This document shows, in pieces, positions 1 through 6,531 of a DNA stretch of 32,814 bases (position 1 is its first letter; each line of letters opens with the position of its first letter). Under the pieces are notes generated by a model that was not told the origin of the DNA, did not search any database, and worked only from the letters and a program-made list of their open reading frames with translations. A program made the position numbers and the translations under genes. Source of the DNA: a virus; IMG/VR virus record IMGVR_UViG_3300035698_017256, positions 1 to 32,814 of that record. One strand, given 5' to 3'.

Positions 1-321
1 CTAAATTTTAGCTAATGCCGGGATCTTTCTCCAAAATAAATTTGTTAAATGTCTCCCCATTTCAATATTGTGGATTTGCCATTTTTCTAATTTTTCTATA
101 GATCCCTGCGCCAGCCATGGAATTTGGTAATGTATAAAATGCAATAAAGCCTGCAGGCATTTGAATTCTTCGGCATTCGCAGATTGAAGGGACTCGGCTA
201 GTTTATTGCAAAGAACATTTTGAAGAAATGTCCCCGGTTTTTCCCTGTTTTCCACCCATAAAATAAGCTCGTTAATAATATGGTCGGGAATTATGTCGTA
301 ATTTATGTGATTTAGACTCAT
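1..321 (-). CDS. hypothetical protein, 106 aa
   Basis: A complete leftward gene whose TAG stop occupies the first three bases of the window. The start ATG at 321 follows an AAGGAAG ribosome site with six bases between. I do not recognise the family. The protein is mainly helical in appearance, with a Trp-rich second half (LFWRKIPALAKI at the C-terminus) and no signal peptide or membrane segment. It lies downstream of the DUF932 gene in the same direction, separated by 65 bases that contain a run of nine C on the given strand (360-368), so the two are probably co-transcribed. Position at the edge of an accessory block suggests an early or host-interaction gene, but nothing in the sequence fixes a function. 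Confidence 0.6.
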   Translation of the reverse strand: MSLNHINYDIIPDHIINELILWVENREKPGTFLQNVLCNKLAESLQSANAEEFKCLQALLHFIHYQIPWLAQGSIEKLEKWQIHNIEMGRHLTNLFWRKIPALAKI

Positions 322-386
322 TGTGTACTTCCTTTTTATTGAGTGTTCAGGATGGGGATCCCCCCCCCACCACTACCTTAACGATG

Positions 387-1172
387 TCATTTAACGAGCG
401 AAGCCATTTCTTTTGTCAGTTGCCATAGAGCTTGGTTTAGCCGGCTATTTTCAGTGACGGAGTTTACTTTTGAAGTTATTCGACTTTGTCTAGTGACTGT
501 ATTTCTGGAGACCACACCACCTTTTATTATTCTTTCTTGAACCACGTTAAACGTTGTCCAAAGATCCATTTTATTATCAGTGTAACGCCTCGGATTGAGT
601 AGGTCAGTAGATAGGATTTCACTTTGTGTATCAGGTTTCCATTTCAGAGTTTTTGCAGCATTGGCAAACGCAATTTGTTGATGGGTGTTTAATTGTATAT
701 CGCTCCATTCTTTCGCTGTCTCAATCACCTCAGGAAAGATATCTATAATATCGGCCCCAGACTCAGCAACGCGATTAATCACATCACCTTGATGTCTAAC
801 TTTCCAGTTCATCAATTGATCGCCAACGATAAGCCCGTTGCAGCAGACCATTCGGAAAAGCCCGGCTTTTAGTTGGTAAGACGTACTGCCGTCATGACTA
901 TTAATCAGTACAATCTCAGGGTATAGTCCATTAATTTGGGCTTCCTCTTTTCTCCTGAGGCGTAGAAGATGCTTAGAGAATCCTTGTCGATCAGAGTTCC
1001 TTGCGCGAGTCTCTTGGGCATCAGTAACAGCAAAGCCAAGGTCAAATAACCCTTGAAGAACGTCAATTGTTGGAATGACCTCGTATTTATCACTTGTAGA
1101 GCTGAAAGATTCTTTCGTGAATACTGAGGGGGCTTTTCTAAAAATGTCTGATTGAGTCAAAAATGCGGTCAT
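387..1172 (-). CDS. DUF932 family phage/plasmid protein
   Basis: A 261-residue protein resembling the DUF932 family, which is widespread in phages and plasmids and has no settled biochemical role. The family-like core lies near residues 60-200, with the segment GLFRMVCCNGLIVGD around residues 105-120 being most typical: a conserved R.VC.NG stretch after a predicted beta strand. The C-terminal third is Lys/Arg-rich (VVSRNTVTRQSRITSKVN), as if it binds nucleic acid. The ATG at 1172 has only a weak upstream ribosome site. The gene sits between two small unknown genes in a leftward cluster. A regulatory or anti-host function is possible but is inference only. Confidence 0.75.
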   Translation of the reverse strand: MTAFLTQSDIFRKAPSVFTKESFSSTSDKYEVIPTIDVLQGLFDLGFAVTDAQETRARNSDRQGFSKHLLRLRRKEEAQINGLYPEIVLINSHDGSTSYQLKAGLFRMVCCNGLIVGDQLMNWKVRHQGDVINRVAESGADIIDIFPEVIETAKEWSDIQLNTHQQIAFANAAKTLKWKPDTQSEILSTDLLNPRRYTDNKMDLWTTFNVVQERIIKGGVVSRNTVTRQSRITSKVNSVTENSRLNQALWQLTKEMASLVK

Positions 1173-1202
1173 GATAATTTGTCCATTGTGTTTGTTAGTT
1201 TT

Positions 1203-1229
1203 AGGCAGCCCCCATAGGCTGCCTTTTTT
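1203..1229 (+). terminator. rho-independent terminator reading rightward
   Basis: An 8-bp perfect stem, AGGCAGCC (1203-1210) and GGCTGCCT (1217-1224), encloses a six-base CCCATA loop and runs straight into six T (1224-1229). On the given strand this is a textbook intrinsic terminator. On the opposite strand, where the flanking genes are coded, the hairpin is followed by TAAAACTAAC and has no T tract. It should therefore stop rightward (antisense) transcription rather than the local leftward operon. Confidence 0.75.
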
Positions 1230-1232
1230 CGT

Positions 1233-1418
1233 TTAAATAACTGAGTAATTGTTAAGTAAGCACCAGGTAAAAAATTTGTGTATCTCTTTATTCTTAACAT
1301 TAAAAGATAAAGCGCCATCACCTAATTTTGATTGAACGGCCTGTTTTGCTTTTTCACTGAGTGGCAGGATCGTTGAGAATTCGCCCCAGTTCAAGCTTAT
1401 TTGAAAATCACATGACAT
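1233..1418 (-). CDS. hypothetical small protein, 61 aa
   Basis: A small leftward gene read from the ATG at 1418 (MSCDFQISLNWGEFSTILPL). An upstream extension to 1460 is open but begins with a Leu/Ile/Met/Lys-rich stretch lacking a ribosome site, so I prefer the inner start. The family is not recognised. It has a mixed beta/alpha appearance with no signal peptide, and ends TWCLLNNYSVI. It lies between the DUF932 gene and another small gene. The hairpin at 1203-1229 lies immediately beyond its stop codon. Confidence 0.5.
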   Translation of the reverse strand: MSCDFQISLNWGEFSTILPLSEKAKQAVQSKLGDGALSFNVKNKEIHKFFTWCLLNNYSVI

Positions 1419-1508
1419 TTTAGATACTCTTTCGTTTTGCTTATGCATTAATATTAACATGGGATGCTATATATTTACAACAGGGTTCCATGATTAAATG
1501 TTAAATAA

Positions 1509-1709
1509 TTAAAAAATATCAGGAAGAACCTGAGGGCATCCCACTCTTTTGCAAAATGCATTAATCTGGTTTTTCAACTCCCGGTTATATCCTGATTTAT
1601 CGCACTCATCCACATCTGAGCACTCATCGGCATAACTCCACAAATAAATTAACGCTTCAAGCATGTCTTGTTTAACAAGGTGTTTCATATCTTTGCTAGT
1701 CATCTTCAT
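1509..1709 (-). CDS. hypothetical small protein, 66 aa
   Basis: First gene of the leftward cluster. It starts at the ATG at 1709 behind an AGGA site with eight bases between. The protein is acidic in its centre (YADECSDVDECDKSGYN) and carries four cysteines in all (two in the central DEC repeats, then FCKRVGC near the end), which could bind a metal. No family is recognised. Its start faces the rightward modification cassette across a 122-base intergenic region that must contain its promoter. Confidence 0.5.
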   Translation of the reverse strand: MKMTSKDMKHLVKQDMLEALIYLWSYADECSDVDECDKSGYNRELKNQINAFCKRVGCPQVLPDIF

Positions 1710-1831
1710 GCGGGAATCCTGAGTGTTAGAGTTTTGTTTTATATTTACCGTATCATTCTAAAAAACATCTAAAAATGATATCTTTTGAGTATGCCATATG
1801 CTAAATTTCATGTTTATATTTAGGGGGGAAA
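1710..1831. promoter_or_regulatory. divergent intergenic control region
   Basis: This very A+T-rich gap separates the leftward accessory genes from the rightward modification and structural genes, so it should hold promoters for both directions. I see a 7-bp inverted repeat, TATCATT (1751-1757) and AATGATA (1774-1780), with a 16-base spacer, which could be an operator. No convincing paired -35/-10 boxes were found on either strand. TATATT at 1815-1820 is a possible -10 without a good -35, which may mean activator-dependent transcription. The end of the region holds the G-rich ribosome site (AGGGGGGAA) for the TTG start at 1832. Confidence 0.45.
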
Positions 1832-2188
1832 TTGAAAATAACACTCGATGATCTCAAAAATCAAAGACAGTCCAAAAGGTCACACAAGTTCGGCGCAGTC
1901 AGATGCACAAGGGATCAAATAAAATTCCCTAGCAAGCTGGAACGTAGGATGTATGACAAGCTTTGTTTAATGCAGCGCGAAGGCAAAATCGTTGGATTCA
2001 TCAGGCAGCCTGGGTTTGATATTCCAGGGGGCAAGAGGCACTACGCAGATTTTTTGATCTTTTGGTCTGATGGCTCGGTTAGCTGTATTGATACGAAAGG
2101 AAGGGATACTGACCTTGGAAAGCTTAAACGGGATTGCGTGCATGAGCGTTACCCGTGGATTGAAATAGAAATAGTAACAAAGGTCTAG
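1832..2188 (+). CDS. DUF1064-like PD-(D/E)XK nuclease
   Basis: A 118-residue protein starting at TTG 1832, two bases after AGGGGGGAA; the reading frame fits no better start. It looks like the DUF1064 family of small phage nucleases of the PD-(D/E)XK fold. Visible landmarks are FPSKLERRMYDKL (the Glu-bearing helix near residues 32-44), a Gln-Pro strand (IRQPGFDIP), then YADFLIFWSDG and SCIDTKGRDT, which supply the Asp and the D-x-K catalytic pair. It opens the cassette that carries the 7-deazaguanine genes and ends two bases before the ParB-like gene. A role in cutting DNA, perhaps unmodified host DNA or recombination intermediates, is inferred from fold and position. Confidence 0.7.
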   Translation: MKITLDDLKNQRQSKRSHKFGAVRCTRDQIKFPSKLERRMYDKLCLMQREGKIVGFIRQPGFDIPGGKRHYADFLIFWSDGSVSCIDTKGRDTDLGKLKRDCVHERYPWIEIEIVTKV

Positions 2189-2190
2189 GC

Positions 2191-2742
2191 GTGGCGAAAA
2201 AAAAATTAGAATTCTCAACTGAGAAACGGAAGATTAACGAGCTTATTGATTATACGTACAATCCAAGAACGTTAAGCGAGAAGCAATTCAAAGATCTAAA
2301 GGCATCGTTCGAGAAATTTGGATATGTTGAAATTTGCGCCATTAACTCAGATAACACCATTATTGCAGGACACCAACGAGTTCACGTTATGAAAGATCTA
2401 GGATGGAACGATAGGGAAATTGAGGTAAGGGTGCCTAATCGATTACTCACAGAGACTGAGTTTCAGGAGTACTTAATTAGATCTAACAAGAATGGCGGCG
2501 AGTGGTGCTACGACATATTGGGTAATAATTTCGAGGTAGACCTGCTCGTTGAATCTGGCTTCACAATAAACGAGCTTCATTTAGGTGACTGGGAATCTGA
2601 CCTGGACGACTCAGTTGATGAAAGTTCAGAACAGAAGATTTCAGGAGTGGTAAAAATTCAATGCCTTGAGGTTGATAAGGAGTCTATAAAATCAGAATTA
2701 ACCACTATTTTAGCTCAATATGAACAAGTCAAAATTTCATGA
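2191..2742 (+). CDS. ParB/sulfiredoxin-fold protein, DpdB-like candidate
   Basis: The 183-residue protein starts at GTG 2191 behind AAAGG. Residues 13-110 form a ParB-like nuclease-fold domain: NPRTLS near 24-29, then IIAGHQRVHVMKDLGW at 57-72, the GHxR signature of the superfamily, and NKNGGEWCYD near 99-108. The remainder is acidic and ends in a small beta-rich tail. It overlaps the DpdA gene by 23 bases, which argues for coupled translation. In bacterial dpd clusters, DpdB is described as a ParB/Srx-type ATPase that works with DpdA to insert preQ0 into DNA, so a DpdB-like partner role is attractive. Generic phage ParB-like proteins near DNA-modification enzymes are the alternative. Confidence 0.7.
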   Translation: MAKKKLEFSTEKRKINELIDYTYNPRTLSEKQFKDLKASFEKFGYVEICAINSDNTIIAGHQRVHVMKDLGWNDREIEVRVPNRLLTETEFQEYLIRSNKNGGEWCYDILGNNFEVDLLVESGFTINELHLGDWESDLDDSVDESSEQKISGVVKIQCLEVDKESIKSELTTILAQYEQVKIS

Positions 2743-3556
2743 TCAAAAATTAAATATTCTTGTCTCTTATGCGTATTGGAACAAGCCTATTGAAGAAATG
2801 TTAAAAAAATACGAAAAAGATATTTGTTTAATTATTGACTCAGGAGCCTTTACAGCATGGACAAAAGGCAAATGTATTCAATTAATGGAATATTGTAATT
2901 TTTTAAATAATCTGTCAATTAAACCCTGGCGTTATTTTATGCTGGATGTGATACGGAATCCAGAGCAAACGAGAAATAATTATAGCTCAATGCTGGAGAA
3001 TGGATTTAATCCAATCCCAGTTTTTACGCGCGGTGAAGAATTTGATATGATAGACCATTATTATCAAAATTCTGACGTTTTAGCTTTGGGTGGGTTTGGA
3101 GGCACCAAGGGGAATCTTGATGCAATAAAGAAAACCATGCGACATGTAAAGGATAGGAAAATCCACTGGCTTGGATTTACAAGAATGGATTTTGTTAAGC
3201 ATTACCATCCTTATATGTGCGATTCCTCCACTTGGTCATCTGGGATACGATTTGCACGTATAAATTTAACACTGTCGAATGGAATGACCGCATCAATTGA
3301 GAGGAAAGATTTCAAGAAAAGACCTGATAACCTCATTTACCAAGCTGTTGAGAATTTGGGATTTAATCCCATGGATCTAGCTAAGAAGAATTTTTGGAAT
3401 CAAAAAAATTTAAGCAGAATAGGCTTAGCTACTCAGATTAAAATGATGTTAGAGGTAAAACATAGATTTGGTACTAATTTATTTATAGCATTAACAAAAA
3501 GTAAGCATATGAAAATTGCCATAGAAGAATTTGTTAAATTGAAACAATTACATTAA
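2720..3556 (+). CDS. dpdA: DpdA, DNA 7-deazaguanine transglycosylase (phage type)
   Basis: A 278-residue protein of the tRNA-guanine-transglycosylase superfamily, in the short phage form. The signature IIDSGAFTAWTKGK (38-51) carries Asp40, the expected general acid/base. FMLDVI carries Asp76, LALGGFGG (121-128) is the glycine-rich base-pocket loop, and CDSSTWSSG (167-175) is characteristic of phage DpdA. It would swap guanine in DNA for a 7-deazaguanine base. The start ATG overlaps the ParB-like gene and has no clear ribosome site, so it probably relies on translational coupling. The coding sequence is noticeably more A+T-rich than folE or queD nearby (about 13 G/C in the 60 bases from 2881), hinting at separate acquisition. 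Confidence 0.85.
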   Translation: MNKSKFHDQKLNILVSYAYWNKPIEEMLKKYEKDICLIIDSGAFTAWTKGKCIQLMEYCNFLNNLSIKPWRYFMLDVIRNPEQTRNNYSSMLENGFNPIPVFTRGEEFDMIDHYYQNSDVLALGGFGGTKGNLDAIKKTMRHVKDRKIHWLGFTRMDFVKHYHPYMCDSSTWSSGIRFARINLTLSNGMTASIERKDFKKRPDNLIYQAVENLGFNPMDLAKKNFWNQKNLSRIGLATQIKMMLEVKHRFGTNLFIALTKSKHMKIAIEEFVKLKQLH

Positions 3557-3565
3557 AGGATCGTT

Positions 3566-4234
3566 GTGGAGAATATGCCGGACTTTATTGAATATATTAA
3601 AAATCAGGGAATTTCATGTTTTGCGAATCAAAACATCTCAGAGATTGGATTAAATGCAACTCAGCTTAACAGCATGGAAAAAACAATCTCCACGCACTTT
3701 AGGATGATTATGGAGGCATTGCTTATTGACGTAAGCAACGATCCCAACACTCAGGATACCCCAGATAGGGTAGCTAAAATGATGGTTCGCGAGATATTTA
3801 AAGGACGCTTTGAGCCAAGACCAAAAATGACTACCTTTCCGAATAGTCAAAAAGTTAACGAGATTTTCACTATTGGTCCTATCTCAATTAAGTCGGCATG
3901 CTCACATCATTTTGTCCCATTTATCGGCGATGTGTGGATTGGCATCATTCCAAGCGATAAGCTATTAGGTTTATCAAAATTTGCTAGACTCACTCACTGG
4001 GTGATGGCAAGACCTCATATCCAAGAGGAGGCTATCAAAATGCTAGCGGATGAGATTGAAGAAGTCATTAAACCACAAGGGCTTGCCATCGTGATGAAAG
4101 CTAAGCATCTTTGCATGAGCTGGCGAGGGGTTGAGGAGAATTGTGCTGAAATGACAAGCAGCCTAGTGAGGGGATCATTTAAAAATCCTGAGACGAGAAA
4201 TGAGTTTTTTAAACTCATTGAGATGAAAAAATAA
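3566..4234 (+). CDS. folE: GTP cyclohydrolase I
   Basis: A 222-residue FolE-type enzyme that converts GTP to 7,8-dihydroneopterin triphosphate, the first step toward 7-deazaguanines. The family core is clear: TPDRVAKMM (65-73), then SACSHHFVPFIGDVWIG (110-126), with Cys112 and the following His pair as zinc ligands, and LSKFARL (136-142). RPHIQEEA (149-156) follows, and KHLCMSWRGVEE (180-191) carries the third ligand Cys183. The length matches bacterial FolE. I read it from GTG 3566 behind AAGGA; an ATG at 3575 is a possible alternative. It is followed without a gap by the methyltransferase, whose ATG overlaps the folE TAA. A queuosine-type role is favoured over folate by the queD and queE neighbours. 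Confidence 0.92.
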   Translation: MENMPDFIEYIKNQGISCFANQNISEIGLNATQLNSMEKTISTHFRMIMEALLIDVSNDPNTQDTPDRVAKMMVREIFKGRFEPRPKMTTFPNSQKVNEIFTIGPISIKSACSHHFVPFIGDVWIGIIPSDKLLGLSKFARLTHWVMARPHIQEEAIKMLADEIEEVIKPQGLAIVMKAKHLCMSWRGVEENCAEMTSSLVRGSFKNPETRNEFFKLIEMKK

Positions 4235-4983
4235 TGGGATGGAATGCTCAGGATTACAAAAAACAAGGATTTATTCAAGAAAAATTAAGCCTAGAGATGA
4301 TAGATAAATTGGAATTATCAAATTTTAATAACATACTCGATCTTGGGTGTGGCACTGGGAACGTTACTCATCGTATGGCACACAAGGCAAGCTCTTCAAG
4401 GGTAGTCGGGCTTGATATCTGCGATAACATGATTGAGCAAGCTTGCAGTGATTATTCAAATCTTAAAAATTTGTCATTCACACAAAAATCAATTGAAGAG
4501 CTAGATTATTCAAATGAATTTGAATTAATCACAAGTTTCTTTTCTCTGCACCATGTTAACAATCATGAGCTAGCTATAGGAAACGTGGCCAAATCGTTGA
4601 AAAATAAAGGGAAAATTTGTTTTTTGATGATTTCTAATGTTAATCCATTCTTGAAGCGAATTATTGAAAATAACCATCTTTTGCAAAAGCTCAGGCAAAA
4701 GCAAACTCCAATTGAAATAAATTATTATAAAAAATTGTTAGAGAAATTCAAATTCAATATTGATTTGTTGGTGGAGAGTAGAATTATAATTGAATTTGAA
4801 AAACAGCTCGATTTAATTGAAAGCCATATGAGCTGGTTGCCAGCAGCTAGCGAACTTTCCGTTTCTCAGTGTTTAAAAATAGCAACTGACATGGCTCAAG
4901 CTGAAACGGGTATCATACCCAGCAATCAATCAGTGAAAGCATCTTGGATTATTTTAAAGGTTATAGCTTCAATTGAAAAATAA
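4234..4983 (+). CDS. class I SAM-dependent methyltransferase
   Basis: A 249-residue Rossmann-fold methyltransferase. Motif I is NILDLGCGTGN (33-43), the acidic ribose-binding residue is Asp61 in VVGLDICDNM, and the motif IV region is LITSFFSLHHVNN near residues 98-110. The overall shape recalls the BioC / trans-aconitate methyltransferase group, small-molecule enzymes that often methylate carboxylates. No target-recognition domain or DPPY-type motif of DNA methyltransferases is present. It lies between folE and queD with a one-base overlap upstream, so a role in the 7-deazaguanine pathway is likely. A methylated base such as a CDG ester or N-methyl derivative is my inference. The gene is very A+T-rich (about 15 G/C in the 60 bases from 4681), like dpdA. 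Confidence 0.8.
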   Translation: MGWNAQDYKKQGFIQEKLSLEMIDKLELSNFNNILDLGCGTGNVTHRMAHKASSSRVVGLDICDNMIEQACSDYSNLKNLSFTQKSIEELDYSNEFELITSFFSLHHVNNHELAIGNVAKSLKNKGKICFLMISNVNPFLKRIIENNHLLQKLRQKQTPIEINYYKKLLEKFKFNIDLLVESRIIIEFEKQLDLIESHMSWLPAASELSVSQCLKIATDMAQAETGIIPSNQSVKASWIILKVIASIEK

Positions 4984-4996
4984 AAACGGGAGATCC

Positions 4997-5437
4997 ATGA
5001 AATTTACATGTTCTAGATACCACGATTTCAGTGCAGGACATCGCGTATACCAGCATGAAAGCAAATGCCAGAATTTGCATGGGCATAATTATAGAGTTCA
5101 CTTTACGTGCTCAGCTGACGGGCTAGATCCAATAGGTCGGGTTATTGATTTTTCCGTCATTAAGAAAGAACTTTGTATGTGGCTGGAGGATCACTGGGAT
5201 CATCGGTTTTTAATTTGGGAGGATGATCCGTGGGCGATGTTTCTTCCTGAAATAGATGCATCTGTAGTGATTGTGACATTCAATCCCACCGCCGAAAATA
5301 TGGCGAAATATTTGTTCGAGACAATAGCACCGCTTCAATTGATTGGCACAGGCGTAGAGGTTATAGAAATAGTAATCGAAGAAACTCGAAAGTGCTCAGC
5401 AGGGGTCACGGGGGTATATAATGCACTATCCAGTTAA
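4997..5437 (+). CDS. queD: 6-carboxy-5,6,7,8-tetrahydropterin synthase
   Basis: A 146-residue QueD enzyme that turns dihydroneopterin triphosphate into 6-carboxytetrahydropterin. The zinc site is His15 (FSAGHRV) with His28 and His30 (LHGHNY), and the catalytic Cys24 lies in ESKCQNLHGH. The later WDHRFL motif and the Glu in VIEETRKC complete the active site. Length is close to bacterial QueD. I chose ATG 4997 because GGGAG precedes it by five bases; an upstream in-frame start at 4973 would overlap the methyltransferase and adds only MKNKNGRS. The end overlaps queE by 17 bases, marking a tightly coupled pathway operon. Confidence 0.92.
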   Translation: MKFTCSRYHDFSAGHRVYQHESKCQNLHGHNYRVHFTCSADGLDPIGRVIDFSVIKKELCMWLEDHWDHRFLIWEDDPWAMFLPEIDASVVIVTFNPTAENMAKYLFETIAPLQLIGTGVEVIEIVIEETRKCSAGVTGVYNALSS

Positions 5438-6062
5438 TGAGTATTTTCACACTATGCAGGGAGAGGGATTTCATACGGGTACCCCATCCTTTTTCATACG
5501 CTTGCAGGGTTGCGGTGTAGGGTGTAAATTTTGTGATACAAAATACACTTGGTCAACGAAAACACCTATTGTTCCGCACGACCAGCTAAAGCCGGAATCT
5601 CCTCAGCATGCCCTTATGACAGCAAAGGAATTGTTAGATATCTCTGAGGAGTATCACATAGTGGTAACGGGTGGAGAACCATGCATTCACAATCTTTATA
5701 TTCTGACCAATGCAGCTATTGAGTGTGGAAAATCTATTCAGATTGAAACATCAGGGACTGAAATTATCGAAGTGCATCCTAAAACGTGGGTTACACTGAG
5801 TCCGAAGCTAAATAACCCAGCAGGCAAGCCTACGCTAAAACAGGCAATCACCTTAGCCAATGAATTTAAATTTCCCGTGGCTACGCCAAACGATGTTAGG
5901 GCAATGGATGCATTTTTTCGGGATGTGAATATTGATGGTCGACTGGTTTGGCTGCAACCAATCTCCCAGGGAGTGGAAGCAACTAATCTATGTCTTGAGG
6001 CAGCAAAGCAAAGAAATATGCGTGTTAGCGTTCAATCACATAAATATATAGGACTGAGGTAA
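5421..6062 (+). CDS. queE: 7-carboxy-7-deazaguanine synthase, radical SAM
   Basis: A 213-residue radical-SAM enzyme that contracts 6-carboxytetrahydropterin to 7-carboxy-7-deazaguanine. The [4Fe-4S] cluster motif is CX3CX2C: Cys31, Cys35 and Cys38 in GCGVGCKFCDTKYTW. EYFHTMQGEG (7-16) is the usual N-terminal QueE motif, VVTGGEPC binds SAM, and QSHKYIGLR closes the protein as in typical QueE. Translation begins inside queD behind a GGGGG tract. It is the last pathway gene in the window: no QueC (7-cyano-7-deazaguanine synthase) follows, and the terminase small subunit starts five bases later. The phage-made product is therefore expected to be CDG unless the host supplies QueC. Confidence 0.93.
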   Translation: MHYPVNEYFHTMQGEGFHTGTPSFFIRLQGCGVGCKFCDTKYTWSTKTPIVPHDQLKPESPQHALMTAKELLDISEEYHIVVTGGEPCIHNLYILTNAAIECGKSIQIETSGTEIIEVHPKTWVTLSPKLNNPAGKPTLKQAITLANEFKFPVATPNDVRAMDAFFRDVNIDGRLVWLQPISQGVEATNLCLEAAKQRNMRVSVQSHKYIGLR

Positions 6063-6066
6063 GGCA

Positions 6067-6531
6067 ATGGCAAAGACTAATTCAACAAGAGAAGCAGCTG
6101 AAGCTACAAGAAAAAGCAATCGTGGCAGGAAAAAAATCAAAGTCTCATTCGAGAAGATCAAGAAAGAGGTTAACCTAAATCAGGTTGTTTACTGGATTGG
6201 ATTACAAGCTACAGCAGAAGAAATAGCGGGTTCTTTTAGAATTTCAACGTCAACTTTAGATTTAAAATTAAAAGAAAACTTTGGAATGAATTTTACCGAG
6301 CTAAAAAAAACATTAGGAGATGGGGCAGAAGGAAAGCTTACTTTACGGCGCTATCAATTTGCATTAGCTGAAAGAAACGCAGCCTTAGCAATTTGGCTCG
6401 GTAAGCAATGGCTCGGGCAAAAAGATGTTATTGAAAATATCAATCACAATAAGGAAGAGGTGGTTTCTATTTCAATACCTGACAATGGCCGGGGCGATTG
6501 CACGTTGCCCAGGAAGGAATATGAGAACTAG
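6067..6531 (+). CDS. terminase small subunit (putative)
   Basis: A 154-residue basic protein with a Lys/Arg-rich N-terminus (residues 15-30). A helix-turn-helix-like region, VYWIGLQATAEEIAGSFRIS, lies at about 40-60 and would bind the packaging site. The second half contains LTLRRYQFALAERNAALAIWLGKQWLGQKD near residues 98-127, an arrangement frequently seen in small terminase subunits just before the large subunit. It overlaps the large-subunit gene by 11 bases. The family assignment rests on this motif layout and position rather than on catalytic residues. It begins the packaging and head block immediately after the modification cassette. Confidence 0.75.
   Translation: MAKTNSTREAAEATRKSNRGRKKIKVSFEKIKKEVNLNQVVYWIGLQATAEEIAGSFRISTSTLDLKLKENFGMNFTELKKTLGDGAEGKLTLRRYQFALAERNAALAIWLGKQWLGQKDVIENINHNKEEVVSISIPDNGRGDCTLPRKEYEN

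Noticed and set aside
905-1093. Leftward 62-codon frame in another frame of the DUF932 gene
   Set aside because: Entirely contained in the longer gene and lacking a ribosome site or recognisable protein.
1785-1820. TTGAGT with TATATT as a rightward promoter for the modification cassette
   Set aside because: The spacing between the boxes is 24 bases, too long for a standard promoter.
4234-4983. Methyltransferase as a DNA adenine or cytosine methylase
   Set aside because: There is no DPPY/NPPY or PC motif and no target-recognition region; the arrangement is that of small-molecule methyltransferases.
6425-6520. Terminase large subunit start at the earliest ATG (6425)
   Set aside because: The extra 32 residues come from the alternative frame of the small-subunit gene; ATG 6521 has AGGAAGG directly upstream and the protein then begins normally.
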